Positions 32,397 to 42,082 are shown, numbered from the stretch's first letter. The stretch: 64,000 nucleotides of DNA from JACVRM01 sp963755085 (GCA_963755085.1 CAVWIN010000005.1:211629-275628), one strand, 5' to 3'. Translations and numbers: made by a program. Notes: generated by a model not told the origin, from the letters alone.

Positions 32397-34592
32397 ATGA
32401 AGCAGGTTTCAGGGCGGCGGCTGTTCATCCTGGCCGCCGCGACGTTCGTGCTCGCCGTGCTCGCGTCCGCACAGGGGGCGCTCGGCCGAGGCGGCTCGCC
32501 GCAGGCGAACGGTCCCGGAAACGGCGGGCAACCGCAGATCGTCGTTCTGTCGAACCGGGCCGACCTGATCTCCGGCGGGAACGCGCTCGTCGAGGTCGCG
32601 CTGCCCGGGCGAGTCGACCCGTCCACCGTCACCGTGACGCTCAACGGCTCCACCGACGTCACGCCCGAGTTCGCCGTCCGCTCCGACGGGCGCTTCGTCG
32701 GGCTCGTCACGGGCCTCAGGGTCGGCGACAACGACCTGCGCGCCAGCATGCGCAAGGGCCCGACCGTGCACATCACGATCACGAACCATCCGATCGGCGG
32801 CCCCGTATTCGCCGGGCCCCAGGTGCAGCCCTGGGTCTGCAACAACGCGACGAACGGCCTCGCTCCGCCGAGCGACGCGCAGTGCGACTCGCCGACCGTG
32901 TTCTCGTTCCGCTACAAGAACGCGATCACCGGCGCGTTCGCGGCCTACGATCCCGCCAATCCGCCGGCGGCCTCGCAGATCGCGACCACGACGACCGACC
33001 AGGGCGTGACCGTCCCCTACATCGTCAGGGTCGAGCGCGGCGCGATGGATCGCGGCATCTACGACCTCGCGGTGCTCTCCAACCCCGCGCAGCCGTGGGC
33101 TCCGTGGGCGTCGCAGAGCGGCTGGAACAACAAGCTGCTGTACCAGTTCGGCGGCGGCACAGCCCCGCACCACTCGAACGGGCCGCCGATCTCCAACCTC
33201 GTCGACCTCGCCCTCGCGCGCGGCTTCATGGTCGCCAACAACTCGCTCAACACGCGCGGCCAGAACTCAAACGACGTGGTCTCGGCCGAGGCCATGATGA
33301 TGCTGAAAGAGCACATCGCGGAGACGTACGGCTCGATCCGCTACACCATCGGCGCCGGCTGCTCGGGCGGCTCGATCCAGCAACAGGTGATCGCGGCCGA
33401 CTACCCGGGGCTGCTTGACGGCATCCAGCCGAACTGCAGCTACCAGGACAGCTGGACGACCGGCAACGAGGTCGCCGACTGCCACCTGCTCCTGCATTAC
33501 TTCGGCACCAATCCAGGCGCGGGCTTCACGCTGGCGCAGCAGACGGCCGTGATGGGCGAGCAGAATCCGGGAAGCCCGGCGCTGACGGTCTGCGCGCTCT
33601 GGGAGGCGACCTTCGCAAGCGTCGCCACGCCGTCCCTGCCGGCCAACTGCGACCTGCCTGCAAACCTCATCTATCCCGTCACGAACGTGCGTTGCACGCC
33701 GCAGGACTACGAGTCTGCCGTCTGGGGCTTCCGGCCCGACGGCTTCGCCAAGCGGCCCCTAGACAACGTGGGCGTCGAGTACGGCCTCCAGGCCCTCGCC
33801 GGCGGGACGATCTCGCCGGAGCAGTTCGTCGACCTCAACCAGAAGATCGGCGGGGTCGACATCGACAACGCGTTCCAGACGGCCCGGACGGTGGCCGATC
33901 CCGGCTCCGGGGAGACCGCGTACCGCGCCGGCAAGGTCACCAGCGCCCGCGAGCTCGCGAACGTGCCGATGATCGACCTGCGCGGCTCGCACAACGTCCT
34001 CGACATCCACTCGGACTACCACAGCTACGTCATGCGCGCCCGCCTCGACCAGGCGAACGGCAACCACGACAACCAGATCATCTGGACGTGGCGCGGAGGG
34101 CCTGGCCTGTTCCAGAACATCACGCCGGACGCGACCATCGCAAGCAAGTCGTTCCTGCTCATGGACTCGTGGCTGTCGGCGATCGAGTCCGACCCGCGCT
34201 CGATCCCGCTGAGCGAGAAGGTCGTGGCCGACAAGCCGGCCGGCGCCGTCGACGCCTGCTTCACCGGCTCGGCGGACACCGAGATCACCGACCCGGCGAC
34301 CTGCAACGCCACGTACCCGCACTTCGCCGACCCCCGGATCGTGGCGGGCAGCCCGCTGACCGACAACGTCATGAAGTGCCAGCTGAAGCCGCTGAGCCCG
34401 GCCGACTTCCCGGTCGTCTTCACCGCCGACCAGTGGTCGCGTCTCCACCAGGCCTTCCCGGACGGCGTGTGCGACTGGAGCAAGCCGGCCGTCGGCCAGC
34501 AGCCGGCCGTCTCCTGGCTCGACTACTCCAACGTGATCGGCGGCGTCCCGCTCGGGCCGCCGCCGGAGTCCCACCCGGGACCGGACAAGTAG
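32397..34592 (+). CDS. Large secreted esterase/tannase-like protein (DUF6351-type)
   Basis: 731 residues with a signal peptide (RLFILAAATFVLAVLASAQG). An N-terminal beta domain (residues 45-125, SNRADLISGGNALVEV..VTVTLNGSTDVTP) precedes an alpha/beta-hydrolase-like body: WNNKLLYQFGGGTAPHHSNG, FMVANNSLNTRGQNSNDVVS, and a nucleophile elbow IGAGCSGGSIQQQV near residue 321 with Ser in the GCSGG context. Several cysteine pairs fit an exported enzyme. Tannase/feruloyl-esterase-like secreted hydrolases have comparable order, but the substrate is not determinable. ATG 32397 follows GAGGAGGACCTGAG. Confidence 0.8.
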   Translation: MKQVSGRRLFILAAATFVLAVLASAQGALGRGGSPQANGPGNGGQPQIVVLSNRADLISGGNALVEVALPGRVDPSTVTVTLNGSTDVTPEFAVRSDGRFVGLVTGLRVGDNDLRASMRKGPTVHITITNHPIGGPVFAGPQVQPWVCNNATNGLAPPSDAQCDSPTVFSFRYKNAITGAFAAYDPANPPAASQIATTTTDQGVTVPYIVRVERGAMDRGIYDLAVLSNPAQPWAPWASQSGWNNKLLYQFGGGTAPHHSNGPPISNLVDLALARGFMVANNSLNTRGQNSNDVVSAEAMMMLKEHIAETYGSIRYTIGAGCSGGSIQQQVIAADYPGLLDGIQPNCSYQDSWTTGNEVADCHLLLHYFGTNPGAGFTLAQQTAVMGEQNPGSPALTVCALWEATFASVATPSLPANCDLPANLIYPVTNVRCTPQDYESAVWGFRPDGFAKRPLDNVGVEYGLQALAGGTISPEQFVDLNQKIGGVDIDNAFQTARTVADPGSGETAYRAGKVTSARELANVPMIDLRGSHNVLDIHSDYHSYVMRARLDQANGNHDNQIIWTWRGGPGLFQNITPDATIASKSFLLMDSWLSAIESDPRSIPLSEKVVADKPAGAVDACFTGSADTEITDPATCNATYPHFADPRIVAGSPLTDNVMKCQLKPLSPADFPVVFTADQWSRLHQAFPDGVCDWSKPAVGQQPAVSWLDYSNVIGGVPLGPPPESHPGPDK

Positions 34593-34600
34593 AAATGCCG

Positions 34601-34636
34601 GAGTTGGGTGCCGGGCTCGAGCCCGGCACCCAACTC
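34601..34636. repeat. Perfect 36-bp palindrome after the esterase-like gene
   Basis: GAGTTGGGTGCCGGGCTC joined head-to-head with its exact complement, no spacer (centre CTCGAG). It lies 8 nt after the stop at 34592 and runs into a decayed att-like segment at 34635. It has no loop and no T run, so it is unlike a normal intrinsic terminator. Confidence 0.85.
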
Positions 34637-34680
34637 AGAGGGCTTCCCTAAGCGCCTGCAAACAGGGCGTTGACGTTGCC
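34635..34680 (+). repeat. Decayed sixth att-like segment
   Basis: TCAGAGGGCTTC is identical to the last 12 nt of the att core. What follows, CCTAAGCGCCTGCAAACAGGGCGTTG, resembles the left-arm block after copies 1 and 3 (GAAGCCGCTGCAAATGATCGG...GTTG). The tRNA-derived part upstream has been replaced by the palindrome. Confidence 0.5.
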
Positions 34681-34841
34681 TTTCGGTCGAACACGCCGAC
34701 ACATTCCGAACACATAAGCGACTGGGGACGCATCGCGGGCCGCCGGCAAGCCCGGGCTTAGGAACGTCCACGCGCTAGCCGCGATCGAGAACAGCTGCAC
34801 GACGACAAGTCGCGCCCCCGGCATTTCGAACTCCGGTTAGG

Positions 34842-37034
34842 CTAATGCGGCCGCGCCGCGGCGCAGACGGGACGGTACGTCCGCTGGCCGAGAAAGTCGT
34901 TCCACTCTTCGCGCGTGAGATCGCGATGCGCGACGCGACAGGCTTGGGCTTCCCATGCCACGGGATCGACGTTCCAGACGACGCCCGTCGACCCGAAGTC
35001 GCCGAGGAGGTGCGTGCCATCCGGGAAGAACTCGGCGGTGCCGCCGCCCGTCGACACCGGGATCGGGGCGCCGATCAGCTTCTGGGTGGCGAGGTCCCAT
35101 AGCCGGAGGTTGCCGTCGTCGCTCATCGTGGCCAGCAGCCGGCCGCTCGGGTCGAAATCGACTGTGTCGATGGGGACGTTTTGGCCGGCCAGCGGGCTTC
35201 CGACTGGCCGTCGCCTCGGGAGGTCCCAGATCACCACGTTGCCCGAGGTGTCGCCGACGGCGAGCATCCTGCCGTCGGGCGAAAACCTCACGGTGGAATC
35301 GTAGGCTCGGCCGTGGGACTCGTTGGACAGCCTCGCCAACGACTTGCCGGTCGGGACATCCCACAGGTCGGTGTCTCCGGCCAGCGTCGCCGACGCGAGC
35401 AGCTTTCCGTCCGGACTGAAATCGATGTCCTGCGGCGTCCCGTCGCCGCCGGACATCTCGGCCACCTGATTGCCGGTTGTCAGGTCGTAGAGCCTGATCG
35501 CGTGCGCGTCAGCGATCGCCACCACGCGACTGTCGGGGCTGAACGCGACTGCATTGCTGCCCTCGTTGACCCCGCTGCCGACCGGCAGCACGTGCACGAC
35601 CTTCCCGGTGCGCACGTCCCACACGACGGCGTGCTTGCTGCCGGCGATCCCTAGGAGCGTGCTGTCTGAACTGAAGCGCATCCCGTGCGTGTCCCCGATG
35701 GGTACGCGGAGACGGCGGACGACGGTTCGGGTTGCGGAGCTCCACAGTTCGACCTCGTTCGACCCCGGGGACGTGGCGAACCTCGACCCGTCCGGGCTCA
35801 CGTCCGACTGAGACGACGAGTCGGCGGAGTTCGGCGGGGCGATGGGGAACGGCCGGCCGAGTCGGCGCGCGCCCGAGACGTCCCAGGCGATCACGCTGCC
35901 GTCGTAGCTGCCGGAGTAGAGCGTTCGCCCGTCGGGACTGAAGGTCACTGCGTTGACCCCCGTGGAGTGGCCCCTGTAGACGTCGCTGAGCGCTCCAGCG
36001 TGGACATTCCAGATGCCGATCGTCCCGTCGTCGTCGCCCGTGGCGAGCGTCTTTCCGTCGGCTTCGAAGCTGAGCGAGTCGACGTTGCTTCCCGTCCGGT
36101 CGGACGGCGTCGTCTCCTTCCCCGTCGTCAGGTCGAGGAATGTGACGCTGCCGTCGGTGTGGCCGAAGGCGGCAAGCGACCCCCGCGGTGCGAGCGCTGC
36201 AGGCTCGCCGAGCCCGATCGTCCTGACCGTCTTGAGCGTGCGCGCGTCGAGGAGCTCCGACGTGCTGGCGCCTGTCGTGACGAGCAGATACCGCCCGTCG
36301 GGCGTGTAGCCGACCATCCGGCCGCTCACGATCGGATGTGAAGAGCGCTCGGCAGTCCCGGTTCGTGCGTTCCGGAGAACGATCAGCTCGACCTTCGGAT
36401 TCTCGGCGCCCGACCTCATCTCGCCCGTCGCGACCGTCCGTCCGTCCGGCGAGAACGCGAGGTCGGGAATCGTCGCGTGCGTCGAGGACACCTTGACCCG
36501 CGCCTTCGACATGCCCCGAGGAACGAGGTCCAGGATCGCGTTGTGCCCGTCCGTGCTCCCGACCGCGAGCGTCTTTCCGTCGGGGCTGTACGCGAGCGCG
36601 TGGCGCGGGCTTGGGAGCCCGAAGAACGAGATCTGGCTGTCGCCCAACGGCACGCCTCCGCTGCGGTTCATCGTTCGCGTGTCGAAGAAGACGATGTTGC
36701 CGTCGTCACCCCGGACGGCGAGTGTCCGGCCGTTAGGACTGAGCGCCTCGTCATACACGCTGCCGCCCCCTTCGTGCGCGATCGCGATCGCAGCCGGCGC
36801 GCGCAGGAGCGCCGCAAGCAGGTAGCCGCGGGTCGCAAGCGAGTCGTCGAGGTTGACCGCCTCCCGGGCGAGCAAGAGAGAGAGGTCGAGTGGCGGTTGG
36901 ATCAGGGCTTGAGCGCCGAGCCTCTCCGCGCTAGCGGAAGCCGCCTGGTGATCCGCCGAGCTCCGCGCTGCTAGCGCGACGCCACCTGCGGCCACTGCGG
37001 CGATGAGCAGCACGAGCGCGGCGGCGAGGAGCAT
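34842..37034 (-). CDS. WD40 repeat protein; C-terminal half of a frameshifted BTAD-ATPase-WD40 regulator
   Basis: One membrane helix (LLAAALVLLIAAVAAGGVAL) is followed by about 14 WD40-type repeats such as VAFSPDSRVVAIADAHAIRL, FSPDGRTLYSGSYDGSVIAW and VDFDPSGRLLATMSDDGNLR. The frame is open upstream beyond ATG 37034: WLEEDTQGRLLQLRLATAAA, EWQASGREPGELYRGARLAT and LNRLERDFLHESRR (37050-37262) continue the ATPase protein encoded at 37171-39087. One surplus base at 37263-37264 separates them. The native protein would be about 1,410 residues, the usual BTAD-NACHT-like-WD40 signalling architecture. Confidence 0.82.
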   Translation of the reverse strand: MLLAAALVLLIAAVAAGGVALAARSSADHQAASASAERLGAQALIQPPLDLSLLLAREAVNLDDSLATRGYLLAALLRAPAAIAIAHEGGGSVYDEALSPNGRTLAVRGDDGNIVFFDTRTMNRSGGVPLGDSQISFFGLPSPRHALAYSPDGKTLAVGSTDGHNAILDLVPRGMSKARVKVSSTHATIPDLAFSPDGRTVATGEMRSGAENPKVELIVLRNARTGTAERSSHPIVSGRMVGYTPDGRYLLVTTGASTSELLDARTLKTVRTIGLGEPAALAPRGSLAAFGHTDGSVTFLDLTTGKETTPSDRTGSNVDSLSFEADGKTLATGDDDGTIGIWNVHAGALSDVYRGHSTGVNAVTFSPDGRTLYSGSYDGSVIAWDVSGARRLGRPFPIAPPNSADSSSQSDVSPDGSRFATSPGSNEVELWSSATRTVVRRLRVPIGDTHGMRFSSDSTLLGIAGSKHAVVWDVRTGKVVHVLPVGSGVNEGSNAVAFSPDSRVVAIADAHAIRLYDLTTGNQVAEMSGGDGTPQDIDFSPDGKLLASATLAGDTDLWDVPTGKSLARLSNESHGRAYDSTVRFSPDGRMLAVGDTSGNVVIWDLPRRRPVGSPLAGQNVPIDTVDFDPSGRLLATMSDDGNLRLWDLATQKLIGAPIPVSTGGGTAEFFPDGTHLLGDFGSTGVVWNVDPVAWEAQACRVAHRDLTREEWNDFLGQRTYRPVCAAARPH

Positions 37035-37170
37035 CCGGAGCCGGCGGGTGGCGCGTGCGGACGTGCGACGGCTCTCGTGTAGGAAATCGCGCTCGAGACG
37101 ATTGAGCGTTCCGGCGCCCGCGGATTCGGCCCACTCGACCGCTGTCGCGAGGCGTGCGCCGCGATAGAGC

Positions 37171-39087
37171 TCACCGGGCTCGCGGCCAGATGCCTGCCAC
37201 TCCGCGGCGGCCGTCGCCAGACGCAGCTGCAGGAGGCGTCCCTGGGTGTCCTCTTCGAGCCAGGTCGCTGAGCCTCGGCCAGTGCTGCAGGAGAGCCTCG
37301 TGGATCAGTTCGACGCTGTCCCCGTCGGCGACCAGTAGCCGTCGCTCGGTGAGCACGGACAGCACGTGCGACACCCGTTCGTCCTCGTCGGCATCGAGTT
37401 CGGCGCGAGTCGCCCGGCGCCGGGTGAGCGCCTCCTCGCCGCCGACGAGCCGGAGCAGGACGCGCCGCGCGACCAGCTGGTTGTCAGCGTCGAGCGACCG
37501 GAAGGCCGCCTCTGCATGCCGGCCGACCGCGCCGCGGACGCCACCGCTTCGCGCGTATGCCGCGAGGGTCAGCGTCCTCCCGTCGCGCTCTTCCCAAAGG
37601 TCGACAAGAGCAGTGGAAAGCAGCGGTAGGCCGCCCAGCTCGCCCGCGACGTCGTCGACGAGCGTGTCGACGAGCTCCGGCTCGACCTCGAGCCCGACTC
37701 GCTCCGTCGGGCCTTCGATCGTCCGGCGCAACTCGCTTGTGCTCATCGGCCCGAGCAGGACGTGATTCGGGCCGACGAGGTCGGCGAGCTCCGGGTAGCG
37801 CGCGAGTTGAACGAAGAAGTCCGCGCGCAGCGCGATGATCAGGAGCGCGCGACGTTCCGGATCCCATGCCCTCTCGACGAGCGCGGTCACGAACGCAGCG
37901 CGTTGTTCCTCGGTCACTTCCGCTGCGAAAAGCTCCTCGAACTGGTCGACTGCAAAGACGTTTGCGGTGCCGGCGAACGGCTGTGGCTCGCCGGGACGCA
38001 CGAGGACGTGGTCGCGGTCGAGCGCCAGCAGCAGGCCGGCACGAAGGAGCGACGACTTGCCGCTGCCCGACGCGCCGACGAGAGCGAGGAACGGAACGTC
38101 TTCGAGCCGGCCGAGGAGCTCCTCGACCAAGCGCTCACGGCCGAAGAAGAACTCCGCATCTGCAGGCTCGAAGGGCGCCAGGCCCTTGAACGGACAGATG
38201 TCCCGGAAAGGCTCCGATCCCCGCCCGTCTTCGGCCACAGCCGGCGCCAGCGCGGGGTCCTGGACGAGGATCGCGCGTTGCAGCTCCTTCAGCTCGCTGC
38301 CGGGCTCGAGGCCCAGCTCGTCGCTGAGGAGCGTGCGAGTTTGCTGGTACACGGCGAGCCCTTCGGCCTGGCGTCCCGACCGGTAGAGCGCCACCATCAG
38401 CTGCGCGCGGAAATGCTCGCGAAACGGATGCTCGGCAGCGAGATTTTCGAGCTCGGGAACGAGTGCCAGCTGGCGGCCGAGCGCGAGGTCCGCGTCGATC
38501 CGCTCCTCGACCACCGCAAGCCGAAGCTCCGCGAGGCGCTCCACTTCGAGGCGGCCGAACGGCTCGAACTCCAGGTCAGCGAAGGGACGACCCTCCCAGA
38601 GTTGCTCTGCCGATCTAAGCAACGTTGCGGCCGCCGCCGTTCGCCCTGCGCCGAGTGCCTCATGGCCCTCGGAGACCAGCTGCTCGAAGCGCTCGAGATC
38701 GAGCTCGCCCGGCTCGACGCGGAGCAGGTAACCCGGCGCTCTCGCCGCGAGTCTCGGCTCGTCGCTCCCCACTGCGGCGAACACCTTGCGCAGGCGGGAG
38801 ACGTGATTGCGGAGTGCGTGGTCGGCCGAGTTCCCACTCTGCTCCGGGAAGAGCTCGGCGACCAGGCGATCGCGTGAGACAACGCGATTTGCGCTGAGCA
38901 GCAGCAGCGCGAGCAACGCACGCTGCTTCGGGCCTCCTAGTGCGACTGGTGACCCGTCCACACGGACGGAAAGAGGGCCGAGGATCCGGAACTCGAGACG
39001 GCTCGCGGGCATCTCGGTCCTCAAGTCTTCTCCTCCGAACAGGCGTTTACCAGGCCTGAGAAGAGGGCTGGGACAAGTTTGGGACAA
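37171..39087 (-). CDS. BTAD (SARP-type) regulator with ATPase domain; N-terminal half
   Basis: Residues about 30-120 form a DNA-binding trans_reg_C domain (LEFRILGPLSVRVDGSPVAL, NHVSRLRKVF). Residues 125-270 form the BTAD helical domain (ELDLERFEQLVSEGHEALGA..LMVALYRSGRQAEGLAVYQQ). An AAA/NACHT-like ATPase follows: FFFGRERLVEELL, Walker A GASGSGKSSLL, NVFAVDQFEELF and LVDDVAGELGGLPLLSTAL. After LLQHWPRLSD the frame leaves the family sequence and reaches a stop at 37171; the conserved continuation WLEEDTQGRLLQL lies one base away, in the frame of the WD40 gene. It is therefore one gene split by an indel, real or technical. Confidence 0.85.
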   Translation of the reverse strand: MSQTCPSPLLRPGKRLFGGEDLRTEMPASRLEFRILGPLSVRVDGSPVALGGPKQRALLALLLLSANRVVSRDRLVAELFPEQSGNSADHALRNHVSRLRKVFAAVGSDEPRLAARAPGYLLRVEPGELDLERFEQLVSEGHEALGAGRTAAAATLLRSAEQLWEGRPFADLEFEPFGRLEVERLAELRLAVVEERIDADLALGRQLALVPELENLAAEHPFREHFRAQLMVALYRSGRQAEGLAVYQQTRTLLSDELGLEPGSELKELQRAILVQDPALAPAVAEDGRGSEPFRDICPFKGLAPFEPADAEFFFGRERLVEELLGRLEDVPFLALVGASGSGKSSLLRAGLLLALDRDHVLVRPGEPQPFAGTANVFAVDQFEELFAAEVTEEQRAAFVTALVERAWDPERRALLIIALRADFFVQLARYPELADLVGPNHVLLGPMSTSELRRTIEGPTERVGLEVEPELVDTLVDDVAGELGGLPLLSTALVDLWEERDGRTLTLAAYARSGGVRGAVGRHAEAAFRSLDADNQLVARRVLLRLVGGEEALTRRRATRAELDADEDERVSHVLSVLTERRLLVADGDSVELIHEALLQHWPRLSDLARRGHPGTPPAAASGDGRRGVAGIWPRAR

Positions 39088-39108
39088 CGCTCGTGCAGCC
39101 TCTCGGCC

Positions 39109-39387
39109 ATGCTGTACACGGCGAAATGCTTCTGGCCTGGGGCGGGCGAGAGCGAGATCAGGCTCGCCGCCGCGCGCGCCTCATGCGGCGCCGCGGATCA
39201 CCACGCCGGCTTTCGAGGCGCGCTCTACCTCCCGGCCGACGAGCTCGTCCTCTGCCTGTTCGAGGCGATGAGCCCGTCTTCGGTCAAGAGCGAGAGCGAG
39301 TCCGCAGGCATGCCCTGCGAACGCGTGATCGAGACGGTGTGGATCGGACCGAGACAGGATGACCAACCCGAAGGGAGCAGCAAATGA
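39109..39387 (+). CDS. Small conserved protein (DUF4242-like)
   Basis: 92 residues: MLYTAKCFWPGAGESEIRLA at the start and GALYLPADELVLCLFEAMSP, CERVIETVWIG in the second half. This resembles small ferredoxin-like-fold proteins (DUF4242 type) that occur widely without assigned function. I choose ATG 39109 over 39079 because homology begins there. The stop overlaps the next start by ATGA. Confidence 0.6.
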   Translation: MLYTAKCFWPGAGESEIRLAAARASCGAADHHAGFRGALYLPADELVLCLFEAMSPSSVKSESESAGMPCERVIETVWIGPRQDDQPEGSSK

Positions 39388-40277
39388 GGAAGAAAGTGCT
39401 TGTCGTTCTCGCGTGCTGCGGCGCATTCCTGGCCGCAGGCTCGCAGGGAGCGGCGGCCGGCTCTGATGGCACCACCGTTTGCGATCAGAACACGCAGACG
39501 TTCAGCGGCCAGACGACCGATCTGATCGTGCCGATCGGCGGCTACTGCGCGATCGACCATGCGACGATCACGCAGAACCTGATCGTGCAGAACGGCGCGG
39601 GAACGGACGTGACGAACTCCTCGATCGGCTACGACGAGACCCTGGGCAACGACTCTGGCGCCACGCTCGGCAACTCGACGGTCGGCCACGACGTCAAGGT
39701 CGGCTTCAACGGCTTCTTCGGAGCAGGGCTCGCCACGATCGGGCGTGACCTGATCGCGACCCACGCGGGCAGCATCCAAATCGGCAGCACCGGACCTCCC
39801 CCGGACGGGTTTTCCGGGCGCGTGACCGTTGGCCATGACGTCGTCGTCAACGGCTCGCCCGGCCCTCCGGACCCCGGTGCCTTCGTGTTCGACAGCCTCT
39901 GCGACCTAGGCGTAGGCAACGATCTGCTGATGACGAACCGCTGGGTAACGCTGGGCTTCTCGATCGGCGATTCGACGCCGCCGTTCTCCGCTTGCATTGG
40001 CAGCCAGCCGGACACCGTCGGGCACGACCTCGTCGTCATGAACAACAAGGCACTGGCCGGGTTCTTCGGGCCTTCGGGGCTCGAAGTCGGCGACATCCAG
40101 GTCGGCAACGACGCAACGTTCTCGGGCAACAGCGCTGTCCCCGGCGGCTCCCTGGAGTTCAACGACAACACGATCGCCCACGACGCGACGTGCTCGAGGA
40201 ACACCCCGTCGATCACGGGCGGACTCTCGGACGACGGACCAAACCAGGTCGGCGGTACGAACAACGGCTGTCCCTAA
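39384..40277 (+). CDS. Secreted beta-helix-like repeat protein
   Basis: 297 residues with a signal peptide (KKVLVVLACCGAFLAAGSQGAAAG). The mature protein has irregular repeats of the form (I/V)GHD-hydrophobic-x-hydrophobic: NSTVGHDVKVGF, ATIGRDLIAT, VTVGHDVVVNG, DLGVGNDLLMTN, DTVGHDLVVMNN, IQVGNDATFSGN and TIAHDATCS. Such rungs suggest a bactofilin- or pectate-lyase-like beta-solenoid. Four cysteines near the ends could cap it. It is coupled to the preceding small gene by a 4-nt overlap. Surface or extracellular role inferred. Confidence 0.75.
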   Translation: MRKKVLVVLACCGAFLAAGSQGAAAGSDGTTVCDQNTQTFSGQTTDLIVPIGGYCAIDHATITQNLIVQNGAGTDVTNSSIGYDETLGNDSGATLGNSTVGHDVKVGFNGFFGAGLATIGRDLIATHAGSIQIGSTGPPPDGFSGRVTVGHDVVVNGSPGPPDPGAFVFDSLCDLGVGNDLLMTNRWVTLGFSIGDSTPPFSACIGSQPDTVGHDLVVMNNKALAGFFGPSGLEVGDIQVGNDATFSGNSAVPGGSLEFNDNTIAHDATCSRNTPSITGGLSDDGPNQVGGTNNGCP

Positions 40278-40304
40278 CACTCGACACAGCTGACTGCGAT
40301 ATCG

Positions 40305-40337
40305 CGCGGCCGGCCGGTGAAGACCGACCGGCCGCGG
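40305..40337 (+). terminator. GC-rich hairpin after the beta-helix gene
   Basis: CGCGGCCGGCCGGT and ACCGGCCGCGG can pair 28 nt after the stop at 40277. There is no T run. Probable terminator by position. Confidence 0.45.
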
Positions 40338-40415
40338 CACCGCGTTGTAGGACTTCACCGTCAACTAGCCGAATCGCTTCGATGTGAGGTGGGCGGCATC
40401 TTCTGCCGCCCCGCC

Positions 40416-40661
40416 TCATTGAGCCGATACCGGAGCCGTCAGTGGCCGCGCCTGAGCCGCTCCCGCCGTCGCCACCCTCGTTGTCCGGCTGATCGTGCCG
40501 TTCTGCCGCAGGCCGCGCACTTCGACGAACGTCCCAGTCGCAAGCACCGGCAGCGTCATGCCCACCGACGCGACGACGGTGAACATCGTCCCGTTGGCGT
40601 TGACCACGATCTGGGCGGTGGTCGAACTGGTGAACCCGACTATGCGATGTCGAGGGCTGCG
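40416..40661 (-). pseudogene. C-terminal fragment of a secreted beta-barrel-type protein (DUF5666-like)
   Basis: The minus strand reads IVGFTSSTTAQIVVNANGTM, FTVVASVGMTLPVLATGTFV, EVRGLRQNGTISRTTRV and stops at 40416. The pattern (hydrophobic strands, G-xFVEVRG, NGTI) resembles the last repeats of DUF5666 proteins. There is no start or signal peptide: a stop closes the frame a short way upstream, so the 5' part is lost. The rest of 40278-40774 shows no gene. Confidence 0.4.
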
Positions 40662-40774
40662 AAGACGTTCTCGCTCGCGCTACCAGAGCCCGTCGATCGT
40701 GGGCTACGGACCGGCGCGCTGGCCCAGCCCACGGTCAGTCATGGCCGTCTCCGTGCAGTCGTACACCGACGCTT

Positions 40775-41443
40775 CTAGGGTCGGGACCCGGCAGCGAGGA
40801 ATGCGGTCCCGAAGAACAACTCGGTCCAGGAGACATCGGCCAGTTCTTCCTGCATGGCTTCACGAATCGCCTCCCACGGATGCCGCATGATCCACTCATC
40901 TATGGAGGCGAAACGCCGCACAATTGCCGTTCCGAGCTGCGCTAGCAACCGAGGCGTGTTGTCGGGAACCTTGAGATCCAGCACGACCCAGCGTCCGCCT
41001 CCGGAGAGGGCCGCAGCCCCGTGGGCGATGACCTCTGCGCACTCGGGCACCTGGGACAGGGCGTACGTCGACAGGATCGCCTCGACCTCGGTTGGGAACT
41101 CGAAGTCGGCCGCGTCGGCTTCGACGAGGCTGATATTGCTCCAGCCGTTCGTCTCAATCCGATCCTGGGCACGGGCGAGCATCGCGTCGGTCAAATCGAC
41201 GCCGACGATCCGGCCGTCGGGACCGATCACCTCCTCGATCAGCGGAAAGTTCAGACCTGTGCCGCACGCGATGTCGATCACGCTGTCACCCGGGCGAAGG
41301 CCGAGTGCTTGTACGGCCCGGAGGCGTTGTGCCCGCTGAGGGTAGCCGGGCGCGGGGTAGAACCGGGAGGTGATGTCGTAGTGCTTCGCCTTCTTGCGGT
41401 ATGTCTCGATCAGGTGCTCTCGCGTACGGTCGATCGGGCTCAC
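40775..41443 (-). CDS. Class I SAM-dependent methyltransferase (UbiE/PmtA-like)
   Basis: 222 residues from GTG 41443, which has GAGGA 8 nt upstream (a longer frame to 41497 lacks conserved sequence). SAM motif I is VIDIACGTGLNFPLIEEVIG and the acidic loop is VGVDLTDAMLARAQ. ADAADFEFPTEVEAILSTYA and GGGRWVVLDLKVPDN follow. The N-terminal RKKAKHYDITSRFYPAPGYP resembles phospholipid N-methyltransferase and UbiE groups. Substrate unknown. Followed 54 nt later by a broken SRPBCC gene. Confidence 0.85.
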   Translation of the reverse strand: MSPIDRTREHLIETYRKKAKHYDITSRFYPAPGYPQRAQRLRAVQALGLRPGDSVIDIACGTGLNFPLIEEVIGPDGRIVGVDLTDAMLARAQDRIETNGWSNISLVEADAADFEFPTEVEAILSTYALSQVPECAEVIAHGAAALSGGGRWVVLDLKVPDNTPRLLAQLGTAIVRRFASIDEWIMRHPWEAIREAMQEELADVSWTELFFGTAFLAAGSRP

Positions 41444-41497
41444 GGTGTGCGTCCTCGATCTCAGTAGCTTCGCGGAAGCACCGCGTGCCACCCCCAT

Positions 41498-41966
41498 CTA
41501 GGAGTCCGAGCCGTCCGGCATGGCGGACTCGAGCGCAGCCTTGATCGCCACCATCTCGCAATCGCTTACGCGCTGAATCCTGCCTTTGAGAATACTGGCG
41601 GGGATAGCTCGCATAGGGCCTGCGAGGTCGACCTCGATCCACATCATCGCTTGGGTCTGCCTATCGTCCACCGGGTCGAGCTCCATTCCCCAGCGCGCCG
41701 CGGAAGTGCCCATGGGCCCGGCAAAGGCGACGCGGCGGGGCGCCTCGACGGCGGTCACGCTGCTGGGCCCGGCCGCGAGTCGTCCCGAATATCCCCTTCG
41801 CCCGCTGCTCCACCCGCGAGCCGGGCTGAAGCGGACCCTCTCCGCGAACCCGACATTCGAGAACCGTTGGCGCCCACTCCGGCCAGCGTCCGACGTCACA
41901 GACATACGCCCACACCTCAGGGACGCTGCCGGCGATTGTTATGCGGCTCTCGGTTCTGATCGCCAT
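41498..41966 (-). pseudogene. SRPBCC-family protein with one frameshift
   Basis: From ATG 41966: RTESRITIAGSVPEVWAYVC, DVGRWPEWAPTVLECRV, GPLQPGSRVEQRAKG. About 41790 the homology passes to the next frame: YSGRLAAGPSSVTAVEAPRR, VAFAGPMGTSAARWGMELDP, QTQAMMWIEVDLAGPM, stop at 41498. Together about 155 residues, a normal polyketide-cyclase/dehydrase-like SRPBCC domain. One indel in a GGGG-AT context. Confidence 0.7.
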
Positions 41967-42082
41967 CACGCGTACTTTGATGTCGCTCCTGCCTCCCAGG
42001 GATTCCGCCTGAGAACTCGGTACGGTCGCGAGCCACGATCGGATCTGTCGGAACGCCTGGTCGGCGCGGCCGTTCAGCGGGA

